Shown: positions 10,061 to 21,800, numbered from the stretch's first letter. The stretch is DNA of 64,000 nt from Alopecurus myosuroides (GCA_028641055.1 CM054060.1:207848445-207912444), one strand, 5' to 3'. The notes: a model not told the origin generated them from the letters alone. Program-made: numbers and translations.

Positions 10061-12004
10061 TTCTTGGAGAGTCATTTATTTTTGCTTTCAGTTTTTTTTC
10101 TCCTGATGTATCTAGAATATTTAGATCTTGTTTAGCCTCTCGTATCTTAGTTTATCACAAATAAAGTACCAAGTTTTACTCATTTGGCTTAGTTGATACA
10201 TATGTAAAAAAAAATGGCTTTTCTGTTTTTAGCATCTACTGCCCACTGCGCGATTTTTCATATTTTACCGGCAACTCGAAAAGTCACGAAATTTTTACAG
10301 ATTATGTATCACCTAATCCTCTGCATGCACAAAAATTGGCAAAAATTTCTGACATTTTAAGTGCACCTGAAAATTACGTTTCCAGCTGTTGTTTTTTCTG
10401 AACAGGTTATGACTATTGTTGCAAGAGTGGCCTCTTTTACGTTTTCATTTGAATCCTTTTGGGTCTTACCTTTTATTTAGAAGTTGGCCACTTAAGCAAC
10501 CTTTCTGTAGTTTATATTTAGAGAGGTGGTTCAAAGTTTAGTAAACTTAAAAATGATGTGCAAATGATATTGTTTAGTAGTTTATGTTTTCTTATGGTTA
10601 GTTTCAACTTGCTAATAGTGTATATTATGTCATTTTGATCTTAACATGCATTGTCCTATTCATAGTAGGGTATGGCATTGTGGTATCCTCCTCTACCTAT
10701 GTCATTTGAATCGACTTGGCACATGCTCACACATTTTAAGACTGAAAACAAAAAGTCAATAAGCCTCGATGATTTATTTTTCCTCAGAGTTCTAGTATCA
10801 ATTTTATGCCTCAGTTAATTTTACTGCGTCGCAAACATGATTATGGTAATTATTTCTCTCTTAATTGCCGCTTCCCAGTCTATTGCTTGCCTTCACTTGC
10901 ACTGAGTATGAGCTCTACTTGTGCCTCCAAATCCCTGAAAACCAAGTTATTCCACAGAGTCCACTATAAACTCTCATGTGGTATTTAACTGCCACTCCAA
11001 AGTATATTGCTTATGTGCTACCTTTAAAACTTTCAAAATTACTTATGTTTTGTGTTCTTGTTTTTGCTCATGAGGACGTAAGTAGAGAATCTTTATCTCA
11101 CTTGTTGATTGGTTCACACCCTGGACTAGTGGCTTCATCCGCTTATCCAATTGATATAAGAGCTGGCAGCGGGGTGCCCAGCCCCAAATTAATGCAACCA
11201 AATTCTCTTCACTATTTTTGCCCCTGATTTATCAGTCAAAGCATAATTGTGTAAACAAAAGAGAAAGAGGGATGACCTTCTACCCAGATGCGTCCTTCAT
11301 ATGGGAGTCGCTCTTGTGAAATCTAGTTGGCTTGCGACGTACTGTATTTTTTGTTTACCATTCGTTGACACTAGCATACACCTCTCTTAAAATATAGACA
11401 CTCCTCCATGGTATGTGATTGTTGGAAGGCACCCGAGGATTTGGGTAGCCATGGTTTGTGTAAGATGGATGGGAGGAGTGTCAACTTTTAAAACCTCTGT
11501 TTAATAAAATAAAAGCTCTACCACATGAGTGATCCCTGCTTCCCTCTGCGAAGGGCCTTTCTTTTACTTTTATGTTGAGTCTCCACCATATTCTTTGAGC
11601 ACCTTCTTGAGAGCATAATTGTCATTCTTAGTGTGATGTGTTTGTCCCAAAGCACGGTTGATTGTGGTATAACTTTGATACTTGTATCTTTGATATCTTT
11701 ACTTCTAGTCTTCCCTTAAACTTCAGAGGTGCCCTGGCATTTATTTTTTGCTCCACAATTAAGGGCAAGCGAGATACCACTCTACCATGCTTTATTGTGA
11801 TCATTACAATCTTGTTGATGTTTATAAATTTCATGTTATGAGCTCTTAGTTCATTGATACTTTTCATCAGGTAACATGATTGCTAAGTTTTACTATCCAT
11901 ACATCATGAAATTTTTAAGGACCTGCTCATAGCATTTACAATCAAAAATTACTTTATTATCATTTACCTTCTCGAGGACGAACAGGAATTATGCTTGGGG
12001 ATGT

Positions 12005-13979
12005 TGATACATCCATAACATATCTATAATTTTTTATTGTTTCATGCTAATATTATGCTTTTGACACTTGTTTTTATATAAAGTTTATGATTTATTTGTA
12101 CTAACCTATTAATAGTTGCAAGAGTGCACAATGTTCTTGTTTTACTCTTTGATGTGTAGGAATTAACAAGAAAACACAAAAGTAGACTTGTTGGAAAAGG
12201 ACTCTGACTTTCCTGAAATCTGTCCACCAACAGTTTTTAGAGATCATCAGTTTTACCCCCAAAGACAACATTAACTGAAGATGAAATTTCATAAAATTTT
12301 TTTGTCCATTTCCATACCTTTCATTTAAGCCCAAGAACAGCCAATTTCAAGTTCGTATGCGACCTGTGGACCCATTTTAATGGAGGATATATATCTGATT
12401 ACGGGATTATGGGAATCGGTGACGGGATTGAGCCCAACTCTTACCATATTTGATGGATTTGGCTAAGCCACGACTTTGGGGCTGAGAGGGGTCCCTAGGA
12501 AGGTTCTAGAGGTTCCCAAGAGCCTTTGGATCAAGGGGCCATCCATCGGAGGGCCGGGGAGTATTGTCCCATCACATATAAGGAGAGGAAAACCCAAATT
12601 CTGGGGCAGCCACAAAAAGGCACGAATTTTGCCTCCCCCATGGTCTCATCTCCATGCGGGAGGGCTCATCTACAGCACCAAGAAGCCATGGAGTAAGGGG
12701 GCTAATGGGAGGCACTCCACCATGATGGCCGACCGGCGCAGGAGGAGCCCCCTGCGCCGCCGGCGCTGCCCTGCACCTCACGTGCTGCCCCTTCTCCATC
12801 CTCTCCTCCATGATGCCGCCTTCACCAACACCTCCATCATCATCTCCTCCTTGTATTCAGTGGTTGATCCTCCCACAAACCTCTATACCGTCCTATGTAA
12901 ACATGGTGTTTGATGCTATAATATTTATCCTATGATCTATGTCATGTTTGTGTAGTTTATTTGTCTTTTGATTGCTTGGTTGAATGACTTTGGTTCATTA
13001 GAGTTGTACTTTGATATGGTACTATACTTTGGTGTCCATTATATTTGTGCGCGCTTGGATCAACACCATAGGGTTAGTAGTATATGCAAAGGAAGGGGTG
13101 TAGTTCTGCCGGAGTGACAGAAACCTAAGGACTCAAACCGGTTAGTTGCACGTATGGGAGTAAGCGGTGTTGGCCCTGGCATTACGGGGCCCCGGTGCAA
13201 ACTAAAAAAAATGGGCCCCCGTCAAGTGCCACTATGGGCAAACCCTTGCGCTAACCTCCGCTGCGCTGGCTTCTTGGTGCCTACATGCATTCCTCAGGCC
13301 CCAGTTTCTACCAATTACTACGATAGACTGAATTGGTGATCGGATTCAGTGCTTTCTCCAAGCGAAAGGATCTAGTTGTACACTAGGTAATATACGAGGT
13401 GGGGGCCCTAGGAATCGGAGGGGCCTGTGCGGCCGCACAGTTCGCACGTGCTCAGGGCCGGCCCTGGGAGTAAGAGGACCATTAACTTAAGGCTATGGTT
13501 GGGTATTTTTACCTTAATGTATCTTCTAGTAGTTACGGATGTTTGCTAGAGTTCTAATCATAAGTACTTGCAATCATTGGATAGTGAGAGCTTGTTAGCT
13601 TGGCCTCTCCCACATAGAAAACTGCATCGAAGACAATGAACCCGATATCTTCACTAATTAATCTTAGAAAAATCCACCACAATAACGACCATTTTCCACA
13701 CTCATGGTACTGTTAGTTTATGGTTACTTAGTATATTTTATTGCTGCAGCACTAATATTTACTTTCTTGTATTTATTATCTTGCAAAGCTATTTCTCATA
13801 CCCGTATTATTGCTCTAGTTTTACTTTCTAGATAATGCAAACGTTTAGTGTGTGTAGAGTTGTATCAGTGGTTGATTGAACTTGAGAGAATATTTATCCT
13901 ACCTTTATCTCGTTGTTGGGTTTGACACTCTTACTTATCGAAAAGGCTACACACGATCCCCTATACTTGTGGGATATCA
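12005..13979 (+). repeat. 3' LTR of the Athila-like element
   Basis: Starts TGATACATCCATAACATATC after the PPT-like gcttggggatgt, and ends acttgtgggatatCA at 13979. The order of blocks is the one usual for this LTR type: a product-like 'ctataatttttt' start, a GC-rich middle with ATG-rich decoys around 12476-12913, and 'cacgatcccctatacttgtggg' at the end. Length is 1975 bp including the 302-bp hAT MITE and its duplicated 8-bp target. No partner LTR is in the window. Confidence 0.75.
13165..13466. mobile_element. hAT-type MITE, 302 bp
   Basis: Bounded by a perfect 8-bp target duplication GGAGTAAG (13157-13164 and 13467-13474). The right end reads CAGGGCCGGCCCTG and the left end CGGTGTTGGCCCTG, imperfect terminal inverted repeats of the common grass CAGGGCCGGCCCTG hAT family. 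The interior holds the family-typical 'aaaaaaaatgggcccc'. No coding capacity; open frames across it are accidental. It sits inside the Athila-like LTR. Confidence 0.88.
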
Positions 13980-14055
13980 GAAGGCACATACCTCCAAGCG
14001 GTGCCCGATCTGGATTCGGCCCTAACCGGAACAGACCTGCATTGGCCACCGCCCC

Positions 14056-14265
14056 TCAAACCGCCGCCGCCGCGCCTGAGATGGATCCACCGCTGATATC
14101 CTCCAACGACCGGAAGACATCGAGACGATAAGCCAACGCGTCCTTAGGGTCGTCGTCTTCGAAGTTGTTGGCTGCGGTCGGGACGCGTGAGAAGCAGCTC
14201 TCCACCGTTGTCGACAACTTCTTCAGCTTGTCCTTGGACCAGTCGAACTCGGAGGAGGAGGACAT
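14056..14265 (-). pseudogene. Orphan 5' exon with 5' UTR (minus strand), unrecognised protein
   Basis: The ATG at 14265 opens a 69-codon frame beginning MSSSSEFDWSKDKLKKLS, with TVESCFSRVPTAANNFEDD and LDVFRSLEDISGG following. Upstream (14266-14330, read on the minus strand) is a typical grass 5' leader: AACCCTAGATCC, then CT-rich sequence, then CACAATG. Composition and leader make it a genuine gene start. The downstream part is missing: the frame stops at 14056, and 76 bp further the Athila-like LTR end begins. I do not recognise the protein. It is either a host gene cut by the retrotransposon or a captured 5' exon. No matching 3' exons are in the window. Confidence 0.5.
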
Positions 14266-14279
14266 TGTGGAGAAGAGGT

Positions 14280-14834
14280 AGACCGGTGGGGAGCAGAGAG
14301 AATGGATCTAGGGTTCGGAGGGATTGGGGTTTTTATTTAGCCGGTGAGACGCCACTCCAACTAACCACTTTAATGGCCCAAGCCGACAAGACGCGTGGAC
14401 GGTGCCGCTCTGACTGTCTGCCTTCAAGTGGGGTCGCACTGTCAACCACTGCGTTTAGGGCGCGTCCGACACACCTGAGCCTCCCAAACTCATCCCACTA
14501 GATTTCGGTATGCCGACAGACCGATCAGATAGGCTGGTTTTAGGGGCCGTTGTTGGGTGAGATTTTTTTATCCTAATCCTTGCCTAGGTTGTCGACCCAG
14601 CTGGCGTTTAGGGGTGGTTTAGGCAGCCCGGTTGGAGATGCTCTTATTTCCGTCAAATGTGTTCCACAACCTTTGTCAGTGAGTCCGGGTCAAGGGTATG
14701 GAGCGAGAGCGTAGTCGAAGTAGTCGTACACGCGGCACAATCGCAAATGCAAAAATTAAAGAAGACACATTATATATAGACGTAACTGATCTTAATTAAT
14801 CGATTGGGGTATCTCTCTCCATACATTCCCTGGG
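14280..14834. other. Unassigned stretch with a MITE-like edge
   Basis: No supported gene. At 14632-14646 it contains GGTTGGAGATGCTCTTA, the complement of the GAGCATCTCCAACC motif found at the ends of several common grass DNA transposons. A partner end is not clear. The remainder is probably upstream sequence of the orphan exon. Confidence 0.35.
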
Positions 14835-14842
14835 TATATAAA
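14835..14842 (+). promoter_or_regulatory. TATA box of an LTR-like promoter remnant
   Basis: TATATAAA followed by GGGGAGAGGGGG and 'ccaaaacctagagg', a U3/R arrangement typical of grass LTR promoters. Flanking sequence 14640-15096 looks like part of an LTR, but no partner copy or PBS is present to prove it. Confidence 0.4.
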
Positions 14843-15096
14843 GGGGAGAGGGGGTAGGTGGAGAGGACCAAAACCTAGAGGAAAACCCTCCACCCAAGAA
14901 AGCGTAGGGTCGGGCCATGCCATACGGCCGGTTTGCTAACACTCCGTCTTGGTCCGCCATCCTGTATTTTCTATGTCTCAAAAACTCCAAAAACTCAGTG
15001 GGAAAATATGGAGAAAGAGCGCATAGAATATGTCTCCTCATGTTGCACGAATTGCTGCACCAAAAACCTTGTTCTGAGAAACATCTGGAACTCACA

Positions 15097-16445
15097 TGTG
15101 ACGCCCCTGGATCGGGTAATATTGGGACTTCATCGTTCCGTCAGAATCCACAAAATACCGATCCTGGGTTGTCAACTTTAGGTAACATTACAACAGCCAC
15201 GAAGAATCCGCAACAACAACAGAAGATACATACACAACACGACTCTAACGAGTCAAGAATACAACTGAGACAATACAAAGATCCAAATAACAACGGAAAA
15301 TGAAATAGTATCCGATTACAGATAAGATACAAATTGGACTAAGAGTCCTGAAGATAAACGATGGCGTCCAATCCCTGCCCAGGCCAAGCCGGAGGGATTC
15401 CCAACCTAACGGTGTCAGACTTCAAACCTGTTAACTGCATTCTAAATATAGCCCCGAATCATGGGGTCAGTGCTCTGAATGTACCAACAAGTGGCAAGCA
15501 ATATTCACAAGATACCAATGCAACCAGTCATCACAAGATACAGATACTTTGGGTAAAAAGGAATAAGTGGTTGTAATGAAGCGGCAGCGGGCGACACTAA
15601 GCAGTCTATGGAGACACGCTACAACTCCCATCTATCAGAAAGGGATGAGAGAGCACGAAGAAACCAACTAGATCTACTCACCAAGAACAATACACATCCA
15701 GGGTTAACCCCCCTCAATCATGCTGATTGCCGTTACTACACTTATCATTATCTATCATGCATGTTTTACCTCTGAAAGGTTTACAAAAACTTTGATTACC
15801 AAAAACTATTTTTGATTGACTACTACTACTATTAATATTATATAGTACTATGCCAGTAGTTGATACTTGGTGTTACCAAGCCTATAGCCACCATATGGTA
15901 TTTATTACCACCAAAAGTATAAGTCCCCAACTGGACACCCTAAAAATATGTCTTTTGCAAAACAAATGCTTTATGGAAAACCCGGTGGAAAGGCGAAACC
16001 TTATCCACCAGAGGAATGTTGAAGTGGTCATTTTTGGGAAAAAGGTGTTTTTACAAAAATGACACATAACCTAGTCTTCGCTGGACAACCTTTACAGTAC
16101 TGCACTCTATATGGGTACGAGGCCTATCTAGATACTTGTTCTCGTTAGTATGTGTCCTGTCCCAATTTTCTATAGAGAGGATGATACTCTGAAGCGAAGT
16201 GTCGCCAGGAGGGAGAAACGGGACATACACAGTGATGGATTAAGTTCTCCTCCGGGTGCGACAATTGGCTCTCCTGCATTGGCGATGTGTGACATGGTGC
16301 CGGTGAGAACAAACCCAGTTGAAGGGATATCCATATACTAGCTTGATCAGAGTGGACAGCTAGGATCATTTATCTGATGCTTGCATATCGATGTGTCGAT
16401 CCATGGGTAGTTCATGGCAGAGATTTGGATCTTGTGGATTGTGTA
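15097..16445 (-). repeat. Minus-strand Ty3-type LTR fragment
   Basis: Starts TGTGACGCCCCTGGATCGG. It shows in order the landmarks shared with the C-element LTR: ggggtcagt...ggcaagca..tcacaagatacc (about 15464-15520), gcggcagcgggc..cactaa (15579-15600) and agaaaggga (15636). No PBS precedes 15097, so it is a 3' or solo LTR. The right edge is lost near 16445, where the gag of copy A starts. Open frames inside are non-coding. Confidence 0.5.
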
Positions 16446-16446
16446 T

Positions 16447-17547
16447 TACAAGCGTGACCTCTTCAAGAAAATTCAAGAACTTTGTCAAGGTTTGAAGTCC
16501 GTTGATGAGTACTACAAGGAAATGGAGACATCTTTGATACGAGCTCATGTGATGGAATCTCAAGAACAAACAATGGCCCGCTTCCTCAATGACCTCAACT
16601 AGCCTATAAGGAAGATTGTCGAGTATCAACCGTATGACAACATTGTGGCCCTTTTCCATCAAGCTCTCAAGGCCGAACGTCAAATTGCGTAAGATCTCAA
16701 GTATAACAAGCAAAAGGATTTCTTTGCCTCAAGGCCTTCCTCTTCTTCGTCTCCAATGACACAAGTGACTACACCAACCAACAACAAGACCACCTCTAGA
16801 GTTTCCAATGCTACCAACAAGTCTCCACAACCCTTTAAGAAACAAGTGCCTCCCACCACCTCTTCGAGTACTCCTCAAGTCAAGTCAAGCACTATTACTT
16901 GCTTCAAATGTGGTGGAAGTGGCCACAAGTCCTTCGAGTGTTCCAACAAGATGATCATGATTGTCAACCAAGATGGTGAACGTGATTCTACGAGTGAAGG
17001 AGAATACTATGACTTGCACCAAGTTGCTCTCAACTCCTTGGACGTGCCCAACGATGATGAAGAAAGTGTCTATTGCAATGAGGACAAGAATCCATCGCTA
17101 GTAGTGACAAGAGTCCTTACTACTTCTCCTCAAGATGAGCATGACCAACGTTGCAATCTCTTCCAAACTAGAGTCGGCATCAATAGAAAATCAATCAAGG
17201 TTATCATCGATGGCGGTAGTTGCCACAACTTAGCTAGCAAAGAGCTTTTCGACAAACTCCAATTGCCTTACAAGCAACATCAGCATCCATACCATGTCCA
17301 ATGGCTTAGTGACTCCAGCACCTTGAAGATTCAACATATGGTTTCCGTGAAATTCAAGATTGGCCCTTATGAAGACACAGTTGAGTGTGACGTTGTGCCT
17401 ATGACAGTGTGTCAACTTCTTCTTGGACAACCTTGGAAATATGACAAGAGTGCTATTCATGATGGGTGTACCAACCACTATTGCTTCAAGTGGAATAACA
17501 AGACGTTTGTGCTTCGTCCCATGTCTCCTAGCCAAGTGATCGCCTAA
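16447..17547 (+). pseudogene. gag C-terminus and protease of copy A
   Basis: Begins in the retrotransposon gag domain (FKKIQELCQGLKSVDEYY), then a Ser/Thr-rich linker, a CCHC zinc knuckle CFKCGGSGHKSFEC at 16900-16941, an acidic linker and an aspartic protease with IIDGGSCHNLA (Asp codon at 17209), ending after LLLGQPWKYD. Gag packages RNA and the protease cleaves the polyprotein. In-frame stops: TAG 16600-16602, TAA 16690-16692 (GAA in copy B) and TAA 17545-17547, with no frameshift. The first stop is shared with copy B. The element is dead as written, and the 5' half of gag is absent. Confidence 0.85.
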
Positions 17548-18904
17548 AATGCCAAGACTCTTGCATGTAAACAAGAAGAGCTCAAATCTCGTGAGATGAG
17601 TGGTGACAGAGTGATCCACCTCAAAGAGAGTGAGAGCCACAAGCCAAATATGAGTGGAAAAAGTCCGAGTGTTCCCGAAGGCCTTGCCTTACTTGCCACC
17701 AAAAGGGAGATGCGAGAGTTATGAGATGACCCATCCATCCTCCACTTTGTCCTCGTGTGCAAAGGGGAAGCACTTGACACTAACGACATGACAAGTTTAT
17801 CTCCATCTTTGTTGCCTTTGTTGCAGGAATTTTAAGACGTGTTTATCGATGAACTCCCTCCGGGTCTACCTCCCCTACGAGGAATCGAGCACCGCATTGA
17901 CCTCATCCCGGGTGCGCCACTTCCAAACCGCGCTCCCTACCGCACCAACCCCGAGGAGACTAAGGACATTGAGCGTCAAATACAAGAACTACTCGACAAA
18001 GGTTTTATCCACGAATCCCTTAGCCCTTGTGCCGTGTCGGTTATACTTGTTCCCAAGCAAGATGCTACTTCACGCATATGCATGGATTGTCGCCCTATCA
18101 ATGCTATCACCGTTAGATATAGACACCCTATTCCTAGGCTCGACGATATACTTGATGAATTGAGTGGTGCTACTATCTTTTCCAAAATTGATCTTAAAAG
18201 TGGATACCATCATATTCGCATGAGTGTAGGTGATGAATGGAAAACGGCTTTCAAAACAAAACTTGGTTTGTATGAATGGCTTGTCATGCCCTTTGGTCTT
18301 TCGAATTCCCCATCCACTTTTATGCGCCTCATGAATGAATTTTTGCGTCCTTTCATTGGAAAATTTGTTGTGGTTTACTTTGACGACATCCTCATTTATA
18401 GCAAGTCTTTGGAGCATCACCTTGATCATGTTTCTCAAGTATTGTTGGCTCTTCGCAAAGCAAAACTTTTTGCCAAACTTTCCAAATGCAATTTTTGCAC
18501 CAACAAGCTTTTTTTCTTGGGATTCGTGATTTCTTAAAATGGAATTGAAGTCGACAACAAGCAAGTCGAGGCAATTAGGAATTGGCCTAACCCTACTTCC
18601 GTGGGTGAGATACGGCGCTTTCATGGCCTTGCCGGTTTCTATCGCCGTTTCGTGAAGGATTTCTCCACAATTGCTTGCCCTTTGAATAAACTTACAAAGA
18701 AAAATGTACCTTTTGTTTGGGGCAATGCGCAACAAAAAGCTTTTGACACCCTCAAGAAATGCTTAACCGAAGCTCATTTGCTTGCCTTGACGTATTTTGA
18801 GAAAACTTTTGAGATTGAATGTGATGCTAGTGGCATAGGCATTGGTGGCGTTCTCATGCAAAATGGACGTCCTGTTGCTTATCATAGTGAGAAATTAGAT
18901 GGCG
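17548..18904 (+). pseudogene. Reverse transcriptase / RNase H of copy A
   Basis: Same frame as the gag/protease part. Reverse transcriptase motifs are in order: [71 protein letters not shown] and the catalytic YFDDILIYS (18376 on). The thumb and the start of RNase H ([18 protein letters not shown]) follow. Stops: TGA near 17722, TAA 17833-17835, TAA 18535-18537. The catalytic Asp pair is intact. RNase H is cut after SEKLDGA, and integrase is absent. It is a Ty3-type pol by domain order. Confidence 0.88.
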
Positions 18905-19019
18905 CTAGCTCTGGATACCAGATGATTTCCCCTCGATCCCTTTTGTGTTCTTCGTCGATTCGTGAAGATCGGGCCATCTAAGAGCTAACATCTCCGCATC
19001 ACCTGGTATCCAGAGCTAG
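18905..19019. repeat. Palindromic PBS/LTR junction between copies A and B
   Basis: The 22-bp arm at 18905-18926 (GCTCTGGATACCA plus LTR-edge bases TGAT) is the inverted complement of 18998-19019 (ATCA, CC, TGGTATCCAGAGC) with one mismatch. The right arm is a normal LTR end (...CATCA at 19001), two bases, then a PBS. The left arm is the same junction inverted and joined directly to the RNase H of copy A. The 71-bp centre looks like the U5 end of an LTR. Confidence 0.8.
19004..19016 (+). promoter_or_regulatory. Primer-binding site of copy B
   Basis: TGGTATCCAGAGC, a tRNA-iMet PBS with one inserted C, two bases after the LTR end CA (19001). Confidence 0.75.
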
Positions 19020-20180
19020 ATTGACATGAGTTCGACCCCCACCCCTCTCCTTTCCACCAATTATTATTCTATCCACCATAAATTCGAAAATTTCACCAAA
19101 AATAGCCAAAAGGGATTTCGACCGATATGTGGATTTGTTGAGTTTTTCGTGGATTTGATCAGTGGATTTGTTACTTGAGACCATTCCCCACATTTCCATT
19201 CAGCCACTTTTCCCAAAATTGTCCAAAAAATTTCTTGATTTTGAAGGAATTTCGAATTTGAGCGAAAATCACAGAAAATCTCTGCTCTTCGATTTCTGGA
19301 CAGATTTTGTAACTTGCTTTTCTTTGTCGCCGTTGCTCCGAATTGAGTGAAACAAGTTCCTACGCGTCGCCAACAACATCGCCTACGCAACTACATCAAC
19401 GGATCAACACGACATGGACATCCACCACCCGCAAGTCCGTGATCATCCACCGCTTAGGTATAACTTGCTTCCGCTTGAACTAACCCCTCTCATTGTGTAC
19501 CTTGCCCATTCGGACTAGCTCTTTTACATCGCTTGGTATCGCATTAGTGGCACCGAGAGTGTGAGTTTGGCGCCTGTGAGAGAATACCTTCGAGTAGGCA
19601 TTGGCATTTTGGAATCATCAAAAACAGAAAATAAAAAAAAAAGAGAAAAAGATCGATGCCAATTGCTATCATTTGTAGGAACTTGTAGCTTTGCGTTGCA
19701 AAAGAGAAAAGAGTGACCGGTTGCCACAGTGCAAATCTTGTTGCCTTTTAAAGTTTGCGGTTCGAGCTAGCGTCCTCCTTGTGTTGGTGTGGAATTGAGC
19801 TTAGTCTTCGATAGGTACATTTCGTCTCCGCTCGTCCAATGGCCGCACTAACCCCATTTATCCCTTGTGCGTGTGTGTTCCATTTTAGTTTCCACCATAT
19901 AATCCATATCATCTTGGTTTGGTTTTCGCGCTGAACTTTCTTTCGATTCCTCTCCATGTTTTACAACAAACTTTTCCTTGGATTTGTTGTTTTTCCTCGC
20001 CACTTTTCTCGCCCATTTGCCTTCCACATAAAGTGTGTGTGTTGTCGTTTGCGGTTTTCTTTCGATCTTTTTGGACTCGCTTTTGACATACCGCCCTACA
20101 CCTAGGATCATCCACTAGCCTCAATACGACCAAAAAAGATAACGTTGGGTAAGTGAGAAATCCATTTTTATATATCACCC
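19017..20180 (+). other. 5' leader of Ty3 copy B
   Basis: About 1.16 kb of non-coding sequence between PBS and gag start, rich in short T/A runs and stop codons. Long untranslated leaders are usual in grass Ty3 elements. Small open frames on the minus strand (for example 19748-20178) are not supported. Confidence 0.7.
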
Positions 20181-21536
20181 TTGTGTGTTTTTGAGATGGC
20201 TAGGGAAGGAGTATTCACAAGTCCGAGCTCGGAGGATGAAGGAAACCCTTTCTTCAACGACAATGCTTACAACAACTTCGTCACCCACAATGACCATTTC
20301 CAACTCCGTGAACTCATGAAGGATGGATTGCAATGCTCTGAGCGTCGACTCCAAGAGCAAGAGGCTCGATTGAATGATCAAATGACGCGCATCAACATCA
20401 ACTTGGCTAATCTTGCCAACCGCCGTCATTCATCAACGTCCTCAAGGTCTCGCCGCTCAAGACACCACACTCAAGATCTTCACCAAGCTCGTCGCCATGA
20501 CCGCCATGATTGCAACACCAACATGGAGGATGGTGGACAACCTCAACAACCGCAACCACCTCCTAAGCCACAACAAGCTCCCCGACGACATTGGTATGAA
20601 GATAGCTCGCCATCACCACCTCCTCGACATCGCCAAGGCCGTGGTGACCCTCTTCAACAACAACCTCAACGCCTAGACCTTCGACAACATTATCCACCAC
20701 CTCCACAAGGCCACGCTCAAGACTATGGCCACAATGACTTCGTGGAAGGTGCTCGTCAACATCGAAGGCCACCAAGGCGCAATGAGCGTCACAACCACAA
20801 TGACCGCCAAGACCAAGAGATTCCTCAACACCCTCGAGATGAACAAGAGCTTCCGCAACGCCCTCACCGTGATCAAGAACTTCCTCTACAACAATACCGT
20901 GACAATGATGATAGTGTACGCCGAGAAGCACGACTACGTCAACGCCAACAACCTCCTCCTAATGACCACCGGCGTCATCCTCCCCATCATGACCGCCAAT
21001 GCCAAGACAATGAGGATGACCCATACGAGCTCTCACCTCCTATCTATGATGAAGACCCACATGAGCGACCTCATCGACAACAAGAAGACAACAACATGAG
21101 TGCCCTTCGCTTCAATGTCCCAAAGTTCAATGGTGAAAATGATCCCGAAGAATATATTGCTTGGGCTCTCAAGGTGGACAAGATCTTCAGCATTCACAAC
21201 TTCACCGACAAGAAAATGGTTGCCTTGGCATCTCTGGAATTCGAAGGATATGCACTCTTATGGTGGGACCGTCTACAAGCCTAAAGAGTCCGCAACCGGA
21301 TTGCTCCTATTGCCACTTGGAATGAGATGAAGCAATTCTTGCAGTCTCGTTTTGTTCCTCCACATTACAAGCATGACCTATTCAAGAAACTTTAAGAACT
21401 TTGTCAAGGTTTGAAGTCCGTTGATGAGTACTACAAGGAAATGGAGACATCTCTGATACAAGCTCATGTGATGGAATCTCAAGAAAAAACAATGGACCGC
21501 TTCCTCAATAGCCTCAACTAGCTTATAAGGGAGATT
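20181..21536 (+). pseudogene. gag of copy B, 5' segment (continues at 45636)
   Basis: ATG 20181 opens a 367-codon frame: an acidic N-terminus (SSEDEGNPFFND), a short coiled-coil-like segment (residues ~38-75), then about 220 residues of Gln/Pro/Arg/His/Asp-rich low complexity, then the conserved retrotransposon gag domain (FNVPKFNGENDPEEYIAWAL, LEFEGYALLWWDRLQ). Stops: TAA at 21282, TAA in KKL-stop-ELCQG (CAA in copy A), and TAG in LNSLN-stop. The sequence breaks at 21536 because a CACTA element is inserted. The next codons resume at 45636. The start is supported by position after the PBS and leader. Confidence 0.85.
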
Positions 21537-21800
21537 CACTGCCACATTTCGTGCGATCGGAACGTTTTGAGTGGAACGTTTTGATAACATCGAGCGTTTC
21601 CGTCGCGAATGGCTGAAAAGTGGAGTTTTCTCTCGACGTATTGGTTTGGTCCGTCGCGGACTAGTTTTGCTCGACTTTTTGCTAGTTTTACGTCGCGGAT
21701 TTTCGTCTTCGGCCCAGTAGCCCACTAAGAGCCTAGTTGCCTTCGATGAAACTTGCCTAGTCACGTAGAACGTCGCGGATTTTTCTTGGGGCCACACATC
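21537..21800 (+). repeat. CACTA left terminus and subterminal repeats
   Basis: Terminal CACTG followed by GCGATCGG and two AACGTTTTGA units. CGTCGCGGA motifs occur at about 21652, 21691 and 21771, with a related CGTCGCGAA near 21602. Such subterminal motif clusters are where CACTA DNA-binding proteins act in the En/Spm system. Confidence 0.8.

Larger units (their letters stand above)
7584..13979 (+). mobile_element. Athila-like Ty3 element, 3' non-coding region and 3' LTR
   Basis: The stretch 7584-8276 plus 10061-12004 matches the long non-coding 3' region of the abundant Triticeae Athila-type elements. It has two AAAGCTTGGGGATGCCC blocks (8125, 8178), the text around 'ctactataaactctc' and 'agtatattgcttatgtgctacc' (10970-11025), the ggaaggcacccgaggat block (11435), and a PPT-like gcttggggatgt at 11993-12004. 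The 3' LTR (12005-13979) follows. No gag, pol or env frame is visible, so only the last part of the element is present, its left side being lost near 7584. A complete Helitron interrupts it at 8277-10060. Family assignment is from recall of the repeat type, not from a search. Confidence 0.65.
16446..18904 (+). mobile_element. Ty3 retrotransposon copy A (gag C-terminus to RNase H)
   Basis: One continuous reading frame runs from the gag C-terminal region through zinc knuckle, protease, reverse transcriptase and the start of RNase H. It is broken only by nonsense codons. It is 5'-truncated at about 16446, within gag, and ends abruptly at 18904 inside RNase H, where an inverted PBS/LTR junction follows. 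Integrase and LTRs are missing. It is the same family as copy B to the right (near-identical gag segment). Confidence 0.85.

Noticed and set aside
12476..12913. 145-codon frame in the Athila-like LTR
   Set aside because: Lies in the usual GC-rich middle of this LTR type; no domain and no conserved start.
20563..20931. 122-codon minus-strand frame opposite gag of copy B
   Set aside because: Antisense of a low-complexity Gln/Pro/His-rich gag segment; a shadow of the real frame.
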